Assembly (NCBI GenBank): GCA_016202965.1
Contig: JACQNQ010000016.1
Location: 1 to 14,051, forward strand
Source of the DNA: Candidatus Zambryskiibacteriota bacterium
Lineage (GTDB): Bacteria > Patescibacteriota > Minisyncoccia > Phycocordibacterales > DATDWN01
Direction of reading: 5' to 3'
Length of the DNA stretch: 14,051 bases
Below are positions 1-6,421 of this stretch, piece after piece. The position numbers and the translations under genes were made by a program. The first letter of the stretch is position 1, and every line of letters starts with the position of its first letter. The notes under the pieces are model-generated. The model was not told the DNA's origin. It searched no databases and saw nothing but the letters and a program-made list of their open reading frames with translations.

Positions 1-800
1 GTGGAATAATGCGCACTCGAGAATTTATTATGAAAGATTTATATTCTTTTTCAAAGGATGAAAAAGAGCATCTGGATTTTTATGAAAAAGTAAAAAAAGC
101 TTATATAAATATTTTTAATAAAGTTGGTATTGGAGAATTAACTTATCTAACATTTGCTTCTGGAGGAGTATTTTCAAAGTTTTCCCATGAATTCCAAACA
201 ATCACAGAAGCTGGAGAAGACATTATTTATATTCACAAAAATAAAAATATTGCTATCAACCAAGAAGTTTTTACCGATGAAGTTAAAAAGGATTTAGGTG
301 TTACAGATGGTTTTGAGGAAAAGAAAACTGTAGAAGTTGGAAATATATTTACTCTTGGAACAAGATTTTCCGAAGCTCTTGGTCTAAATTATAAAAATGA
401 AAATGGAAAAGAAACACCAGTATTTATGGGTTCTTACGGTATAGGTCCCGCTAGACTTATGGGAGTTATTGCAGAAGTTTTTTCTGATGACAAAGGTTTG
501 CTTTGGCCTTCGGCGGCTGCGCCTTTTGCAGTTCATCTCGTTCGGCTGGGAGAAACAGATGATGTTATTTCGTTTGCCGACAAACTTTATGATGATTTAC
601 AAAAAAGGGGAGTGGAAGCTCTGTATGACGACCGCGACCTGCACCCCGGCGAAAAATTCGCCGACTCTGACCTCATCGGCATCCCGGTTCGTTTTGTGGT
701 CAGTGACAAAACAGTCGCTGAAAATAAAGTGGAAGTAAAATGGCGCGCAAAATCTGACTCGGAATTAATGTCCACAGAAAAAGCTTTGAAATTTTTGTAA
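1..800 (+). CDS. proS: Prolyl-tRNA synthetase, C-terminal part (5' end outside window)
   Basis: ProRS charges tRNA-Pro with proline in the cytoplasm. The frame is open to base 1 (G-I before the first ATG at 9), so that ATG is internal and the gene starts upstream of the window. Visible parts: the start of class II motif 2 (MRTREFIMKD, with the typical D-x-YSF after it), motif 3 (GSYGIGPARLMG, about residues 142-153 counted from the ATG at 9), and the C-terminal anticodon-binding domain (about 170-263, with DDRDLHPGEKFADSDLIGIP). After FSHEFQTI the chain goes directly to the motif 3 region with no ~180-residue YbaK-like editing insertion, so this is the short, editing-less form. It ends in TAA and converges with rpsA on a shared hairpin. 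The identification is firm from family-specific motifs; the N-terminus is unseen. Confidence 0.95.
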   Translation, partial: GIMRTREFIMKDLYSFSKDEKEHLDFYEKVKKAYINIFNKVGIGELTYLTFASGGVFSKFSHEFQTITEAGEDIIYIHKNKNIAINQEVFTDEVKKDLGVTDGFEEKKTVEVGNIFTLGTRFSEALGLNYKNENGKETPVFMGSYGIGPARLMGVIAEVFSDDKGLLWPSAAAPFAVHLVRLGETDDVISFADKLYDDLQKRGVEALYDDRDLHPGEKFADSDLIGIPVRFVVSDKTVAENKVEVKWRAKSDSELMSTEKALKFL

Positions 801-815
801 AACCAAAAAAATCAT

Positions 816-863
816 TTAGAAAAGCATCCTTAAAAACTGGAGTTTTTAAGGATGCTTTTCTAA
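816..863. terminator. Bidirectional hairpin terminator between proS and rpsA
   Basis: A perfect inverted repeat with 23-bp arms (816-838 and 841-863) and a GG spacer lies between the two convergent stop codons. An A7 run at 804-811 gives a U tract for leftward transcripts, and the right arm ends in TTTTCTAAT for rightward ones. Its position between convergent genes suggests it ends both transcripts. The near-absence of a loop and the length of the arms are also compatible with a small palindromic repeat element. Confidence 0.75.
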
Positions 864-918
864 TATTAATGTTATAAAATTGAATTTTATCTTGGTTTAC
901 AGTCCTATTTATAGTTGC

Positions 919-2052
919 TTATTTTGGCACATAACTCAAAGTCATTCTCTGCTCTTTTGCGTCAAAGAGAGTGATTTTAAAAGTGTAACTTTTACCGAGT
1001 TCTAATGTGTCGTGAAGCTTTTCATCCGAACCGAACTCGGAAATGTGAACCAAACCGGCGATACCTTCCTCAATACTGGCTAACGCGCCGTGTTTGTTAA
1101 ATTTAATGATTACGCCTTCCACTATGGCATCTTTTTTATATTTTTTCTCGGCGTCGTTCCAAGGATTTTCTTTCAGAGCCTTGATGGACAGGGAAATTTT
1201 GCCGTCTTTTATCTCAATAATTTTGACTTTGACTTTCTGTCCGACATGAAACATTAACTTTGGATTTTCCACAAGGGCCCAATCTATTTCAGATATATGA
1301 ACGAGACCCTCCAGTCCTTCTTCCAGTTTTACAAACACGCCGAAATCCACCATACCTGTCACTTCGCCCGTAACTACGTCGCCTAAAACATATTTGTCTA
1401 TAATATACTCTTTGTTTTTCTGTTCAGGATTTTTCTCGGAGAAAATAAGTTTGCCTTCTTTCGGCGAAGCCCCGATAATGGCCACCGAGATTTTTTGTCC
1501 CACCAATTTTCGGAGTTCTTCCAAGATTTTGTCTTTGTCGCCGTCGGAGACGCGCGGGTAATGCTCCGTCTTTAGTTGTGACGCCGGTAAAAATCCGGTG
1601 ATGCCTTGCCAGACGAGCATCAATCCGCCTTTGTTTGCCTCTTGCACAGGGAGTTCAAATATTTTTTTCTCGGCAATTGCGCCTTCCGCTTCGTTCCAGA
1701 TAAGGGCTTGACGGGCTTCTTTGAGAGAAATTTCTATATAACCGTCTTTGTTGGAAATGGAAATAACTTTGCCGGCAACGGTATCCCCGACATTTATTTT
1801 TTTGATAATGTCGCGGGCGTTTATGTACTCGCGGCCGTAAATAATACCCGTGCCGAATGGCGGAATATCAATGTAAACTTTGGCTTTCTCAATGCTTAAA
1901 ACAGTTCCCTCAATAACCTCATCAACCGATGGGGGATTTTTACTTTCATTTAAAACTTTTTCCATCCCACCCACATTCTTTATTTCCATCAAATCTGCCT
2001 GTTCTAAAATTCCTTGCCCTGAGCCCGTCGAAGGGTTAACTTTTCTTATCAT
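919..2052 (-). CDS. rpsA: 30S ribosomal protein S1, four-S1-domain form
   Basis: This RNA-binding ribosomal protein helps load mRNA on the 30S subunit. Four S1 (OB-fold) repeats are visible at about residues 44-113, 126-208, 222-293 and 306-375. The third (GEVTGMVDFGVFVKL...GLVHISEI) and fourth (GLVHISEF) are the most canonical and the second the most diverged, as is usual in S1 proteins. It is 377 residues at most, against about 557 with six domains in E. coli; four-domain forms are common outside Proteobacteria. The start is uncertain: from the ATG at 2052 residues 6-14 read NPSTGSGQG, the translation of an intergenic-type repeat (2012-2035). In-frame ATGs at 1989 and 1965 would avoid it, and none of the three has a convincing SD. 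It stands alone and converges with proS. Other S1-domain RNA-binding proteins are less likely given the four repeats. Confidence 0.88.
   Translation of the reverse strand: MIRKVNPSTGSGQGILEQADLMEIKNVGGMEKVLNESKNPPSVDEVIEGTVLSIEKAKVYIDIPPFGTGIIYGREYINARDIIKKINVGDTVAGKVISISNKDGYIEISLKEARQALIWNEAEGAIAEKKIFELPVQEANKGGLMLVWQGITGFLPASQLKTEHYPRVSDGDKDKILEELRKLVGQKISVAIIGASPKEGKLIFSEKNPEQKNKEYIIDKYVLGDVVTGEVTGMVDFGVFVKLEEGLEGLVHISEIDWALVENPKLMFHVGQKVKVKIIEIKDGKISLSIKALKENPWNDAEKKYKKDAIVEGVIIKFNKHGALASIEEGIAGLVHISEFGSDEKLHDTLELGKSYTFKITLFDAKEQRMTLSYVPK
2012..2035. repeat. Dispersed-type GC-rich repeat inside the rpsA N-terminus
   Basis: On the minus strand this reads CCCTTCGACGGGCTCAGGGC followed by AAGG, an imperfect palindrome (CCCT...AGGG) of a kind often seen between genes in bacterial genomes with short dispersed repeats. 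It is more GC-rich than its surroundings. It lies in frame near the start of rpsA, so it is either translated as NPSTGSGQG or lies in the leader of a shorter rpsA. Only one copy is in this window, so the dispersed nature comes from recognising the motif and was not seen here. Confidence 0.6.
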
Positions 2053-2060
2053 GAGTATAT

Positions 2061-2121
2061 GGCGAAACGCGGCTCAATCTCAGTCAGTTATTTCAGGCTA
2101 AAACCGCAAAAGCGGTTCGCC
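2061..2121 (-). promoter_or_regulatory. Two mutually exclusive hairpins in the rpsA leader
   Basis: Bases 2102-2117 form a compact hairpin (AACCGC, AAAA loop, GCGGTT). The same right arm (2112-2121, GCGGTTCGCC) can instead pair with 2061-2070 (GGCGAAACGC) with one mismatch. Both lie between the likely rpsA promoter and its start codons. Ribosomal protein S1 of E. coli is known to be controlled through structures in its leader; a similar role here is inference only. Confidence 0.35.
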
Positions 2122-2194
2122 CGATCAAAACAAAGCTTTGATTTAGGGAAGAGATGAGGTTAACACATTTTGCGATTGATAATATATAAAAACA

Positions 2195-2222
2195 AGTATA
2201 CAGAAATAGTAAATTTTGTCTA
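2195..2222 (-). promoter_or_regulatory. Candidate sigma70-type promoter for rpsA
   Basis: Read on the minus strand: TAGACA (2217-2222), a 16-base spacer, then TATACT (2195-2200). This predicts transcription from about 2188 and a leader of about 135 nt to the first ATG. A second TATACT (2054-2059) sits directly before the first ATG without a good -35 box; if it were used, translation would have to begin at one of the downstream ATGs. Confidence 0.4.
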
Positions 2223-2251
2223 TTTGGACTACACTACTGTAAGGAGGTTTT

Positions 2252-2437
2252 ATGTTCCAAGATAAAAATCCTAGGTCATATCCTAGGTCATATTTGGAAT
2301 CACAAAAAGATGTTTCAAATCGTTGGGTTTTTATTCCCATTAGTCTTGTAGTTGGAGCATTGGTTACTGGTTTGATACTAGGTCAAATGTTTAAACCAAT
2401 AATCGAGTTTATTTTATGGAGGGTTCTTGTTAAGTAA
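2252..2437 (+). CDS. Small single-TM membrane protein, unknown function
   Basis: I do not recognise this 61-residue protein. It has a short polar N-terminus, one hydrophobic segment at about residues 26-45 (FIPISLVVGALVTGLILGQM) and a short C-terminal amphipathic tail. The start is well supported: AAGGAGG at 2241-2247 lies 4 bases before the ATG, the strongest ribosome-binding site in the window. The N-terminus contains PRSYPRSY, made by a tandem 12-base duplication (2270-2293). A strong terminator follows within 15 bases, so it is a self-contained transcription unit between rpsA and the palindrome array. The SD, TM segment and private terminator argue for a real gene. Its role could be regulatory or envelope-related, but the sequence does not say. 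Confidence 0.7.
   Translation: MFQDKNPRSYPRSYLESQKDVSNRWVFIPISLVVGALVTGLILGQMFKPIIEFILWRVLVK
2270..2293 (+). repeat. Tandem 12-base duplication within the small membrane protein gene
   Basis: CCTAGGTCATAT occurs twice back to back (2270-2281 and 2282-2293) and is translated as PRSYPRSY. The copies are identical, which suggests a recent slippage event. Confidence 0.9.
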
Positions 2438-2447
2438 GTCTCGACAG

Positions 2448-2496
2448 AGAAAAGCCCCGAGCATGGTGGCTGACTCTGCTCGGGGCTTTTCTTTTG
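2448..2496 (+). terminator. Intrinsic terminator after the small membrane protein
   Basis: Sixteen-bp perfect arms (2448-2463 and 2477-2492) with a GC-rich core (GCCCCGAGCA/TGCTCGGGGC), a 13-base loop and a following CTTTTG tract. This is a textbook rho-independent terminator 11 bases after the TAA. Confidence 0.9.
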
Positions 2497-2556
2497 TCCA
2501 AAAACTCAAAAAATATTAAGCTCATTAAATTACCATAGTATATTGGTGGTAATTGT

Positions 2557-2670
2557 TACATATACGCCATGGCGTATATGTACACTATACGATTAATCGT
2601 ATAGTGTAAGAAAACTGATTCAATCTACGTCATGGCGTAGATTGTTAACTTACGATATATCGTAAGTTAA
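2557..2670. repeat. Array of four palindromes sharing TACG-N6-CGTA
   Basis: Four palindromes lie almost end to end: 2557-2582 (perfect, 26 bp, core TACGCCATGGCGTA), 2581-2608 (perfect, 28 bp, core TACGATTAATCGTA), 2621-2644 (24 bp, core TACGTCATGGCGTA, one symmetric position changed) and 2645-2670 (perfect, 26 bp, core TACGATATATCGTA). Centres are 25, 38 and 25 bases apart, so the set reads as two copies of a CATGG-type plus AT-type pair. A weaker inverted repeat (ATTACCA/TGGTAAT, 2528-2534 and 2546-2552) precedes them. No ORF, tRNA or terminator explains the array. The shared flanks suggest binding sites for one dimeric protein, or a repeat family. Confidence 0.9.
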
Positions 2671-2676
2671 GGAATT

Positions 2677-2720
2677 ATTCGTAGCTATTCGTAAATTCGT
2701 GACTTATTCGCATATTCGTA
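2677..2720 (+). promoter_or_regulatory. Five ATTCGTA-type direct repeats upstream of the MBL-fold gene
   Basis: ATTCGTA or a one-base variant (ATTCGTG, ATTCGCA) starts at 2677, 2687, 2695, 2706 and 2714, spaced 10, 8, 11 and 8 bases, close to one helical turn. The last copy abuts the -10 box at 2721. The CGTA end matches the half-sites of the neighbouring palindromes, so a shared binding protein is plausible. Together with the palindromes these repeats fill the gene-free stretch 2497-2732. Confidence 0.7.
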
Positions 2721-2733
2721 TATACTATTTGTA
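2721..2733 (+). promoter_or_regulatory. -10 box giving a leaderless MBL-fold mRNA
   Basis: TATACT at 2721-2726 lies so that the expected start of transcription, 7 bases after the box, is the A of the ATG at 2733. No SD is present. There is no clear -35 box; the ATTCGTA repeats occupy that region. Confidence 0.5.
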
Positions 2734-3386
2734 TGGTCATCACATATCACGGCGTGGATTTTTTCAAAGTTCAGTTTGGAGATACTGTTCTTGCCGTTAA
2801 TCCTATTTCTAAAGATTCAAAGGTCAAAGGCGCGCGATTTGGCTCGGACATTACTCTTATTTCTCTCAACAGTCCAGAACACAATGGAGCGGATGTAACT
2901 AGTCGGGGTGAAAAAGAATCTTTTCTCATAAATGGTCCCGGCGAGTATGAAGTTTCCGGTATTTTCATAAAAGGTTTTCTGTCAAAATCAAATTACGGAA
3001 GCAAGGTCTCCGTGAACACTATATATACAGTTTCGCTCGAAGGTATGAACATTTGTTTTCTCGGAGCTCTTTCTGATACGGCACTTTCGGCAGAAGCCAA
3101 AGAGGCTATTGAGGAAACAGACATACTTTTTGTGCCGATTGGCGGCCTGCCTGCGCAGGCAGGGACTGGAGTTTTAGATCCAGGAACAGCTCACAAACTG
3201 GCAGTGCAATTTGAACCAAAAATAATTATTCCTAGTCACTTTGGCGGAATTGGCGACCCCAGCGCTTTAAAAAAATTTTTGAAAGAAGCTGGTGAGGAGA
3301 ATGTAAAACCCATCGACAAACTGACTATCAAGAAGAAAGACCTAGACGGCAAAGAAGGCGATATCATAGTTTTAGACGTGGTCTAA
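2733..3386 (+). CDS. MBL-fold (metallo-beta-lactamase superfamily) protein with degenerate metal site
   Basis: This 217-residue protein resembles the short MBL-fold hydrolase family related to UlaG. It opens with TYHGVDFFKVQFGDTVLAVNP, has the GPGEYEVSGIFIKG core (about 68-81), and the late PSHFGGIGD motif (167-175, H169). The metal-binding HxHxDH motif, expected after the third strand, reads LNSPEH (45-50): only the last His remains and Asp is Glu. Catalysis by the standard two-metal mechanism is therefore doubtful. Residues 138-145 (GLPAQAGT) come from an 18-bp palindromic repeat inserted in frame. The start rests on the -10 box fitting a leaderless message. A 14-bp inverted repeat spans the stop codon. 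A one-TM protein and gyrA follow on the same strand. The fold is likely; the substrate is unknown. Confidence 0.8.
   Translation: MVITYHGVDFFKVQFGDTVLAVNPISKDSKVKGARFGSDITLISLNSPEHNGADVTSRGEKESFLINGPGEYEVSGIFIKGFLSKSNYGSKVSVNTIYTVSLEGMNICFLGALSDTALSAEAKEAIEETDILFVPIGGLPAQAGTGVLDPGTAHKLAVQFEPKIIIPSHFGGIGDPSALKKFLKEAGEENVKPIDKLTIKKKDLDGKEGDIIVLDVV
3146..3163. repeat. 18-bp perfect GC palindrome inserted in the MBL-fold gene
   Basis: CCTGCCTGCGCAGGCAGG is perfectly self-complementary and clearly more GC-rich than its surroundings. It is translated as LPAQAG in a loop after FVPIGG, where relatives go from a glycine-rich loop directly to GVL. It looks like a small palindromic repeat that entered the gene without breaking the frame. 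Confidence 0.8.
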
Positions 3387-3394
3387 AACTATGA
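3364..3394. repeat. 14-bp inverted repeat across the MBL-fold stop codon
   Basis: Arms 3364-3377 and 3381-3394 with a GTG loop are perfect; the TAA at 3384-3386 lies in the right arm. No U tract follows, so it is more likely an mRNA 3'-end stabilising hairpin than a strong terminator. Confidence 0.6.
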
Positions 3395-3482
3395 CAGTAT
3401 TCAGTGCTAAGTACTCAGTGTAAAAGTGAAAGTAACTGCATTCAACCGAGTACTGAGCACTTTCACACTTTTAACTTTTATC

Positions 3483-3815
3483 ATGTTTGATTTTTTAGAA
3501 AAATTAAGAAGTAAGCCGGAAAAAGTCAAAAAACAAATTGCTTTTTTCGTGTCAATTTTTCTTGCCGGAATTATTTTTGTCGTTTGGCTCTCCGTCATAT
3601 ATCCTGATTTTCGCCAAAGTCAAAAGCAGAAGCAAAAAGTTGAAAATTTAACACCGAGTCCATTTTCCACATTTACAACCCAACTGTCCTCAGGCATTTC
3701 CAGCATATCCGAAAAATTTTCTGAAATAAAAAACACAATTTCATCATTCTCCACATCCCCGGCTTATTACAGCGCAACGACAAGTATAGTAGTTGGCACT
3801 ACTACAAATCAGTAA
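3483..3815 (+). CDS. Hypothetical single-TM protein upstream of gyrA
   Basis: I do not recognise a family. From the ATG at 3483 the protein has 110 residues: a short basic N-terminus (FLEKLRSKPEKVKKQ), one membrane segment at about residues 19-39 (IAFFVSIFLAGIIFVVWLSVI), then a Ser/Thr-rich tail with a possible short helix (ISEKFSEIKNTISSF). The frame stays open back to an ATG at 3426, but that extension is encoded by repeat-like sequence (AGTACT and AAAGT motifs), so 3483 is preferred. It lies between the MBL-fold gene and gyrA on the same strand. The topology suggests a bitopic envelope protein with a low-complexity extracytoplasmic tail. Confidence 0.65.
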   Translation: MFDFLEKLRSKPEKVKKQIAFFVSIFLAGIIFVVWLSVIYPDFRQSQKQKQKVENLTPSPFSTFTTQLSSGISSISEKFSEIKNTISSFSTSPAYYSATTSIVVGTTTNQ

Positions 3816-3819
3816 ATTA

Positions 3820-3828
3820 TGCTATAAT
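3820..3828 (+). promoter_or_regulatory. Extended -10 promoter of gyrA
   Basis: TG-C-TATAAT (3820-3828) is a perfect extended -10 element; no -35 box stands at the usual distance, which extended -10 promoters can do without. Transcription would start near 3835 and leave a leader of about 95 to 115 nt before gyrA. Confidence 0.65.
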
Positions 3829-3843
3829 ACATTTATATTTTTA

Positions 3844-3950
3844 GCTCTCCCGTTAGAGATAGGAGAGCAATATTAACCATTACCAAGATATATTAAATAA
3901 TCGAATGTAGGATATATAGCTATATGCTATGTCTCCTATCTCTAACGGGA
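3844..3950 (+). promoter_or_regulatory. gyrA leader with 19-bp inverted repeat and competing hairpin
   Basis: Bases 3848-3866 and 3932-3950 are perfect reverse complements (TCCCGTTAGAGATAGGAGA against TCTCCTATCTCTAACGGGA), 65 bases apart. The right arm covers codons 2-7 of the longest gyrA frame and ends on the A of the alternative ATG at 3950. The left arm can instead form a local hairpin (3844-3850 with 3862-3868, GCTCTCC/GGAGAGC). The two folds exclude each other, as in an attenuator or translation switch. An insertion with terminal inverted repeats is the other explanation. Confidence 0.6.
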
Positions 3951-6421
3951 TGAAGAAAAAAGATACAGAAGGCGATAATTCAGCAAAAATAACTCCTGAA
4001 AGAGTAGCAGTAATTCAGCAGGAAATTACCGAGGAGATGAAAACCTCCTTCATTGATTATGCCATGTCTGTTATCACCGACCGGGCTCTTCCTGATGTCA
4101 GGGATGGCCTGAAGCCGGTCCATCGCCGAATTCTTTTTGCCATGAATTCAATGGGGCTGACGTTCGGGGCTAAATTCAGAAAATCTGTGCATGTGGTTGG
4201 TGACGTATTAGCAAACTATCATCCCCATGGAGACGCGTCGGTCTATGATGCAATGGTTAAATTAGCTCAAGATTTTTCTACGCGATATCCGCTTGTCATC
4301 GGCCAAGGAAACTTTGGTTCTATTGACGGAGATAATGCCGCAGCATATCGATACACCGAAGCAAAAATGTCTCGAATCGCTTCAGAACTTTTGAGAGACA
4401 TTGAAAAAGAAACAGTTGATCTGATTCCAAACTACGATGGCACGAAAAAGGAGCCAAGAGTTTTGCCTTCCACAGTTCCAAATCTTTTACTTAACGGCAC
4501 ACTCGGCATTGCTGTCGGTATGGCCACAAATATTCCTCCGCATAACTTGGGGGAAGTGATGGATGCTCTGTCTTTCTTGGTGGATAACAAAGATGCCACA
4601 ACAGAAGACCTTTTGCAGTTTATAAAAGGTCCGGATTTTCCTGTCGGCGGTTTGGTTTTTGGGGCAAAAGATATGGCTCACGCCTACGCTTCCGGCCGCG
4701 GAGGCGTTGTTACCCGCGGTGAAGCGGAGATAGTGGAAAGTAAAGCCGGCGGAACACAAATTATTATTACTTCCGTCCCGTTTAGAGTGAACAAACAAAA
4801 CTTGGTGACAAAAATCGCCGACCTTGTTCGTGAGAAAAAAATAGACGGTATAAAAGGGATGAGAGATGAATCGGCAAAAGATATCCGTATCGTTATTGAC
4901 CTCAAAGGAACTTCACATCCGCAAACAGTTCTGAATTATATTTACAAGCATACCCAACTGGAAGAGGCCTTTCATTACAATATGGTCGCTTTGGTTAATG
5001 GTGTGCCTAGAACTCTGTCTCTGAAAGATATTTTAGAGGAATTTCTCTCTCACCGCACGGAAGTTATTCGCAGACGAACGGAATTTGATTTGAAAAAAGC
5101 TCTGGAACGCGAGCACATCTTGCTCGGGTTATCCAAAGCTCTTGACCATATTGACCAGATAATCAAACTGATAAAGAGTTCAAAGGACGCAGAGGAAGCT
5201 AAAAAGAAATTGATGACTGAGTTTAAGTTCTCAGCTATCCAAGCTACGGCTATTTTGGAAATGAAACTTTCTCGTCTGGCTGGGCTTGAGAGAAAAAAAG
5301 TGGAAGACGAGTTGAAGTCTATTCAGGATTTTATAGAACAAATGAAAGCCATTCTTGGAAGCCCAAAGAAAATTTTGTCAATTATAAAAAACGAATGCAA
5401 GGAAATAAAAGAAAAATACGGTGACGAACGCAGAACAAAAATCATAAAGAGCGGGGCAAAAGTGATGTCTCTGGAAGATTTAATTCCCGACCAGGAAAAC
5501 GCTCTGGTTTTAACTGCCGGCGGATACATTAAAAGAACAAACCCGGACGAATTTCGCAAACAAAAGCGCGGGGGAGTGGGAGTGGTTGATTTGGATACAA
5601 AAGAAGAGGATTTTGTGACGATGTTGCTCATCACTTCCACTCACAGCGACCTTTTGTTCTTCACGGACAAAGGCAAAGCCTACCAAACGAAAATGTATGA
5701 TATTCCGGAAGGACGCAGAGCGACCAAAGGCAAAAATGTCATGAATTTTTTACCACTTTCCGAAGGCGAAAAAATCACATCCATACTGCCTATGCCCAAA
5801 GAAGTCAAAAAATCCGAGGCGTCTCTAATGATGATTACCAAAATGGGGCAAACCAAAAAATGTTTGGCTGCAAGTTTTCACGATGTCCGCATTTCAGGTA
5901 TTATCGCTATCAAACTAGACCCGGGAGACGCGCTGGTTTCCGCAAGTTTTGTTCAAAAGAAGGATACGGTTATTGTGGTTACAAGCAAAGGACAGTCCAT
6001 TCATTTCAAGGAGTCAGATATTCGTGAGACCGGACGAACGGCAATGGGCGTGCGCGGTATAAAACTTGTAAAAGGCGATGCGGTTATTTCTGCCGAAGCG
6101 GTGCCAAACGTCTTGAATGATGCCACGCTTATGGTTATTTCAGCAAACGGTTACGGCAAATGCACAGACATAGACGAATACAAAGTTCAGCGTCGCGGCG
6201 GTTCAGGTGTGAAAACTGCTAAAGTCACGCCAAAAACAGGACAACTTATTTCCGCCAAAATTTTTGCCGGCGGAAACGATGAAGTGGTAGCCATTTCCAA
6301 AAAGTCCCAAGTTATCCGTGTTGATGCCAAAGAAATTCCAGTCCTTGGCCGTCAGACCCAAGGTGTTCGTGTTATGAAACTGCGCGAAGGGGATTCCATC
6401 GCCTCTCTTATATGCCTCTAA
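3929..6421 (+). CDS. gyrA: DNA gyrase subunit A
   Basis: GyrA cuts and rejoins DNA in the A2B2 gyrase that introduces negative supercoils. This 830-residue protein has the breakage-reunion domain (about 30-510) with the catalytic tyrosine Y142 in RYTE, the NFGSIDGD segment, and the IPPHNLGEV region. The C-terminal beta-pinwheel follows (about 515-830). The blade-1 GyrA box reads QKRGGVG (545-551) rather than QRRGGKG, and a second box-like motif QRRGGSG is at 754-760. In the quinolone region HPHGDASVYD the residue equivalent to E. coli Ser83 is A103. The start is either the ATG at 3929 or that at 3950 (MKKKDTEG); neither has a clear SD, and the region before residue 29 is not conserved. The TAA is the first base-paired codon of a REP-like hairpin. 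ParC is less likely given two GyrA boxes and the length. Confidence 0.95.
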   Translation: MSPISNGMKKKDTEGDNSAKITPERVAVIQQEITEEMKTSFIDYAMSVITDRALPDVRDGLKPVHRRILFAMNSMGLTFGAKFRKSVHVVGDVLANYHPHGDASVYDAMVKLAQDFSTRYPLVIGQGNFGSIDGDNAAAYRYTEAKMSRIASELLRDIEKETVDLIPNYDGTKKEPRVLPSTVPNLLLNGTLGIAVGMATNIPPHNLGEVMDALSFLVDNKDATTEDLLQFIKGPDFPVGGLVFGAKDMAHAYASGRGGVVTRGEAEIVESKAGGTQIIITSVPFRVNKQNLVTKIADLVREKKIDGIKGMRDESAKDIRIVIDLKGTSHPQTVLNYIYKHTQLEEAFHYNMVALVNGVPRTLSLKDILEEFLSHRTEVIRRRTEFDLKKALEREHILLGLSKALDHIDQIIKLIKSSKDAEEAKKKLMTEFKFSAIQATAILEMKLSRLAGLERKKVEDELKSIQDFIEQMKAILGSPKKILSIIKNECKEIKEKYGDERRTKIIKSGAKVMSLEDLIPDQENALVLTAGGYIKRTNPDEFRKQKRGGVGVVDLDTKEEDFVTMLLITSTHSDLLFFTDKGKAYQTKMYDIPEGRRATKGKNVMNFLPLSEGEKITSILPMPKEVKKSEASLMMITKMGQTKKCLAASFHDVRISGIIAIKLDPGDALVSASFVQKKDTVIVVTSKGQSIHFKESDIRETGRTAMGVRGIKLVKGDAVISAEAVPNVLNDATLMVISANGYGKCTDIDEYKVQRRGGSGVKTAKVTPKTGQLISAKIFAGGNDEVVAISKKSQVIRVDAKEIPVLGRQTQGVRVMKLREGDSIASLICL

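Noticed and set aside
1606..2101. Plus-strand ORFs opposite rpsA
   Set aside because: They are antisense shadows of the S1 domains without start signals.
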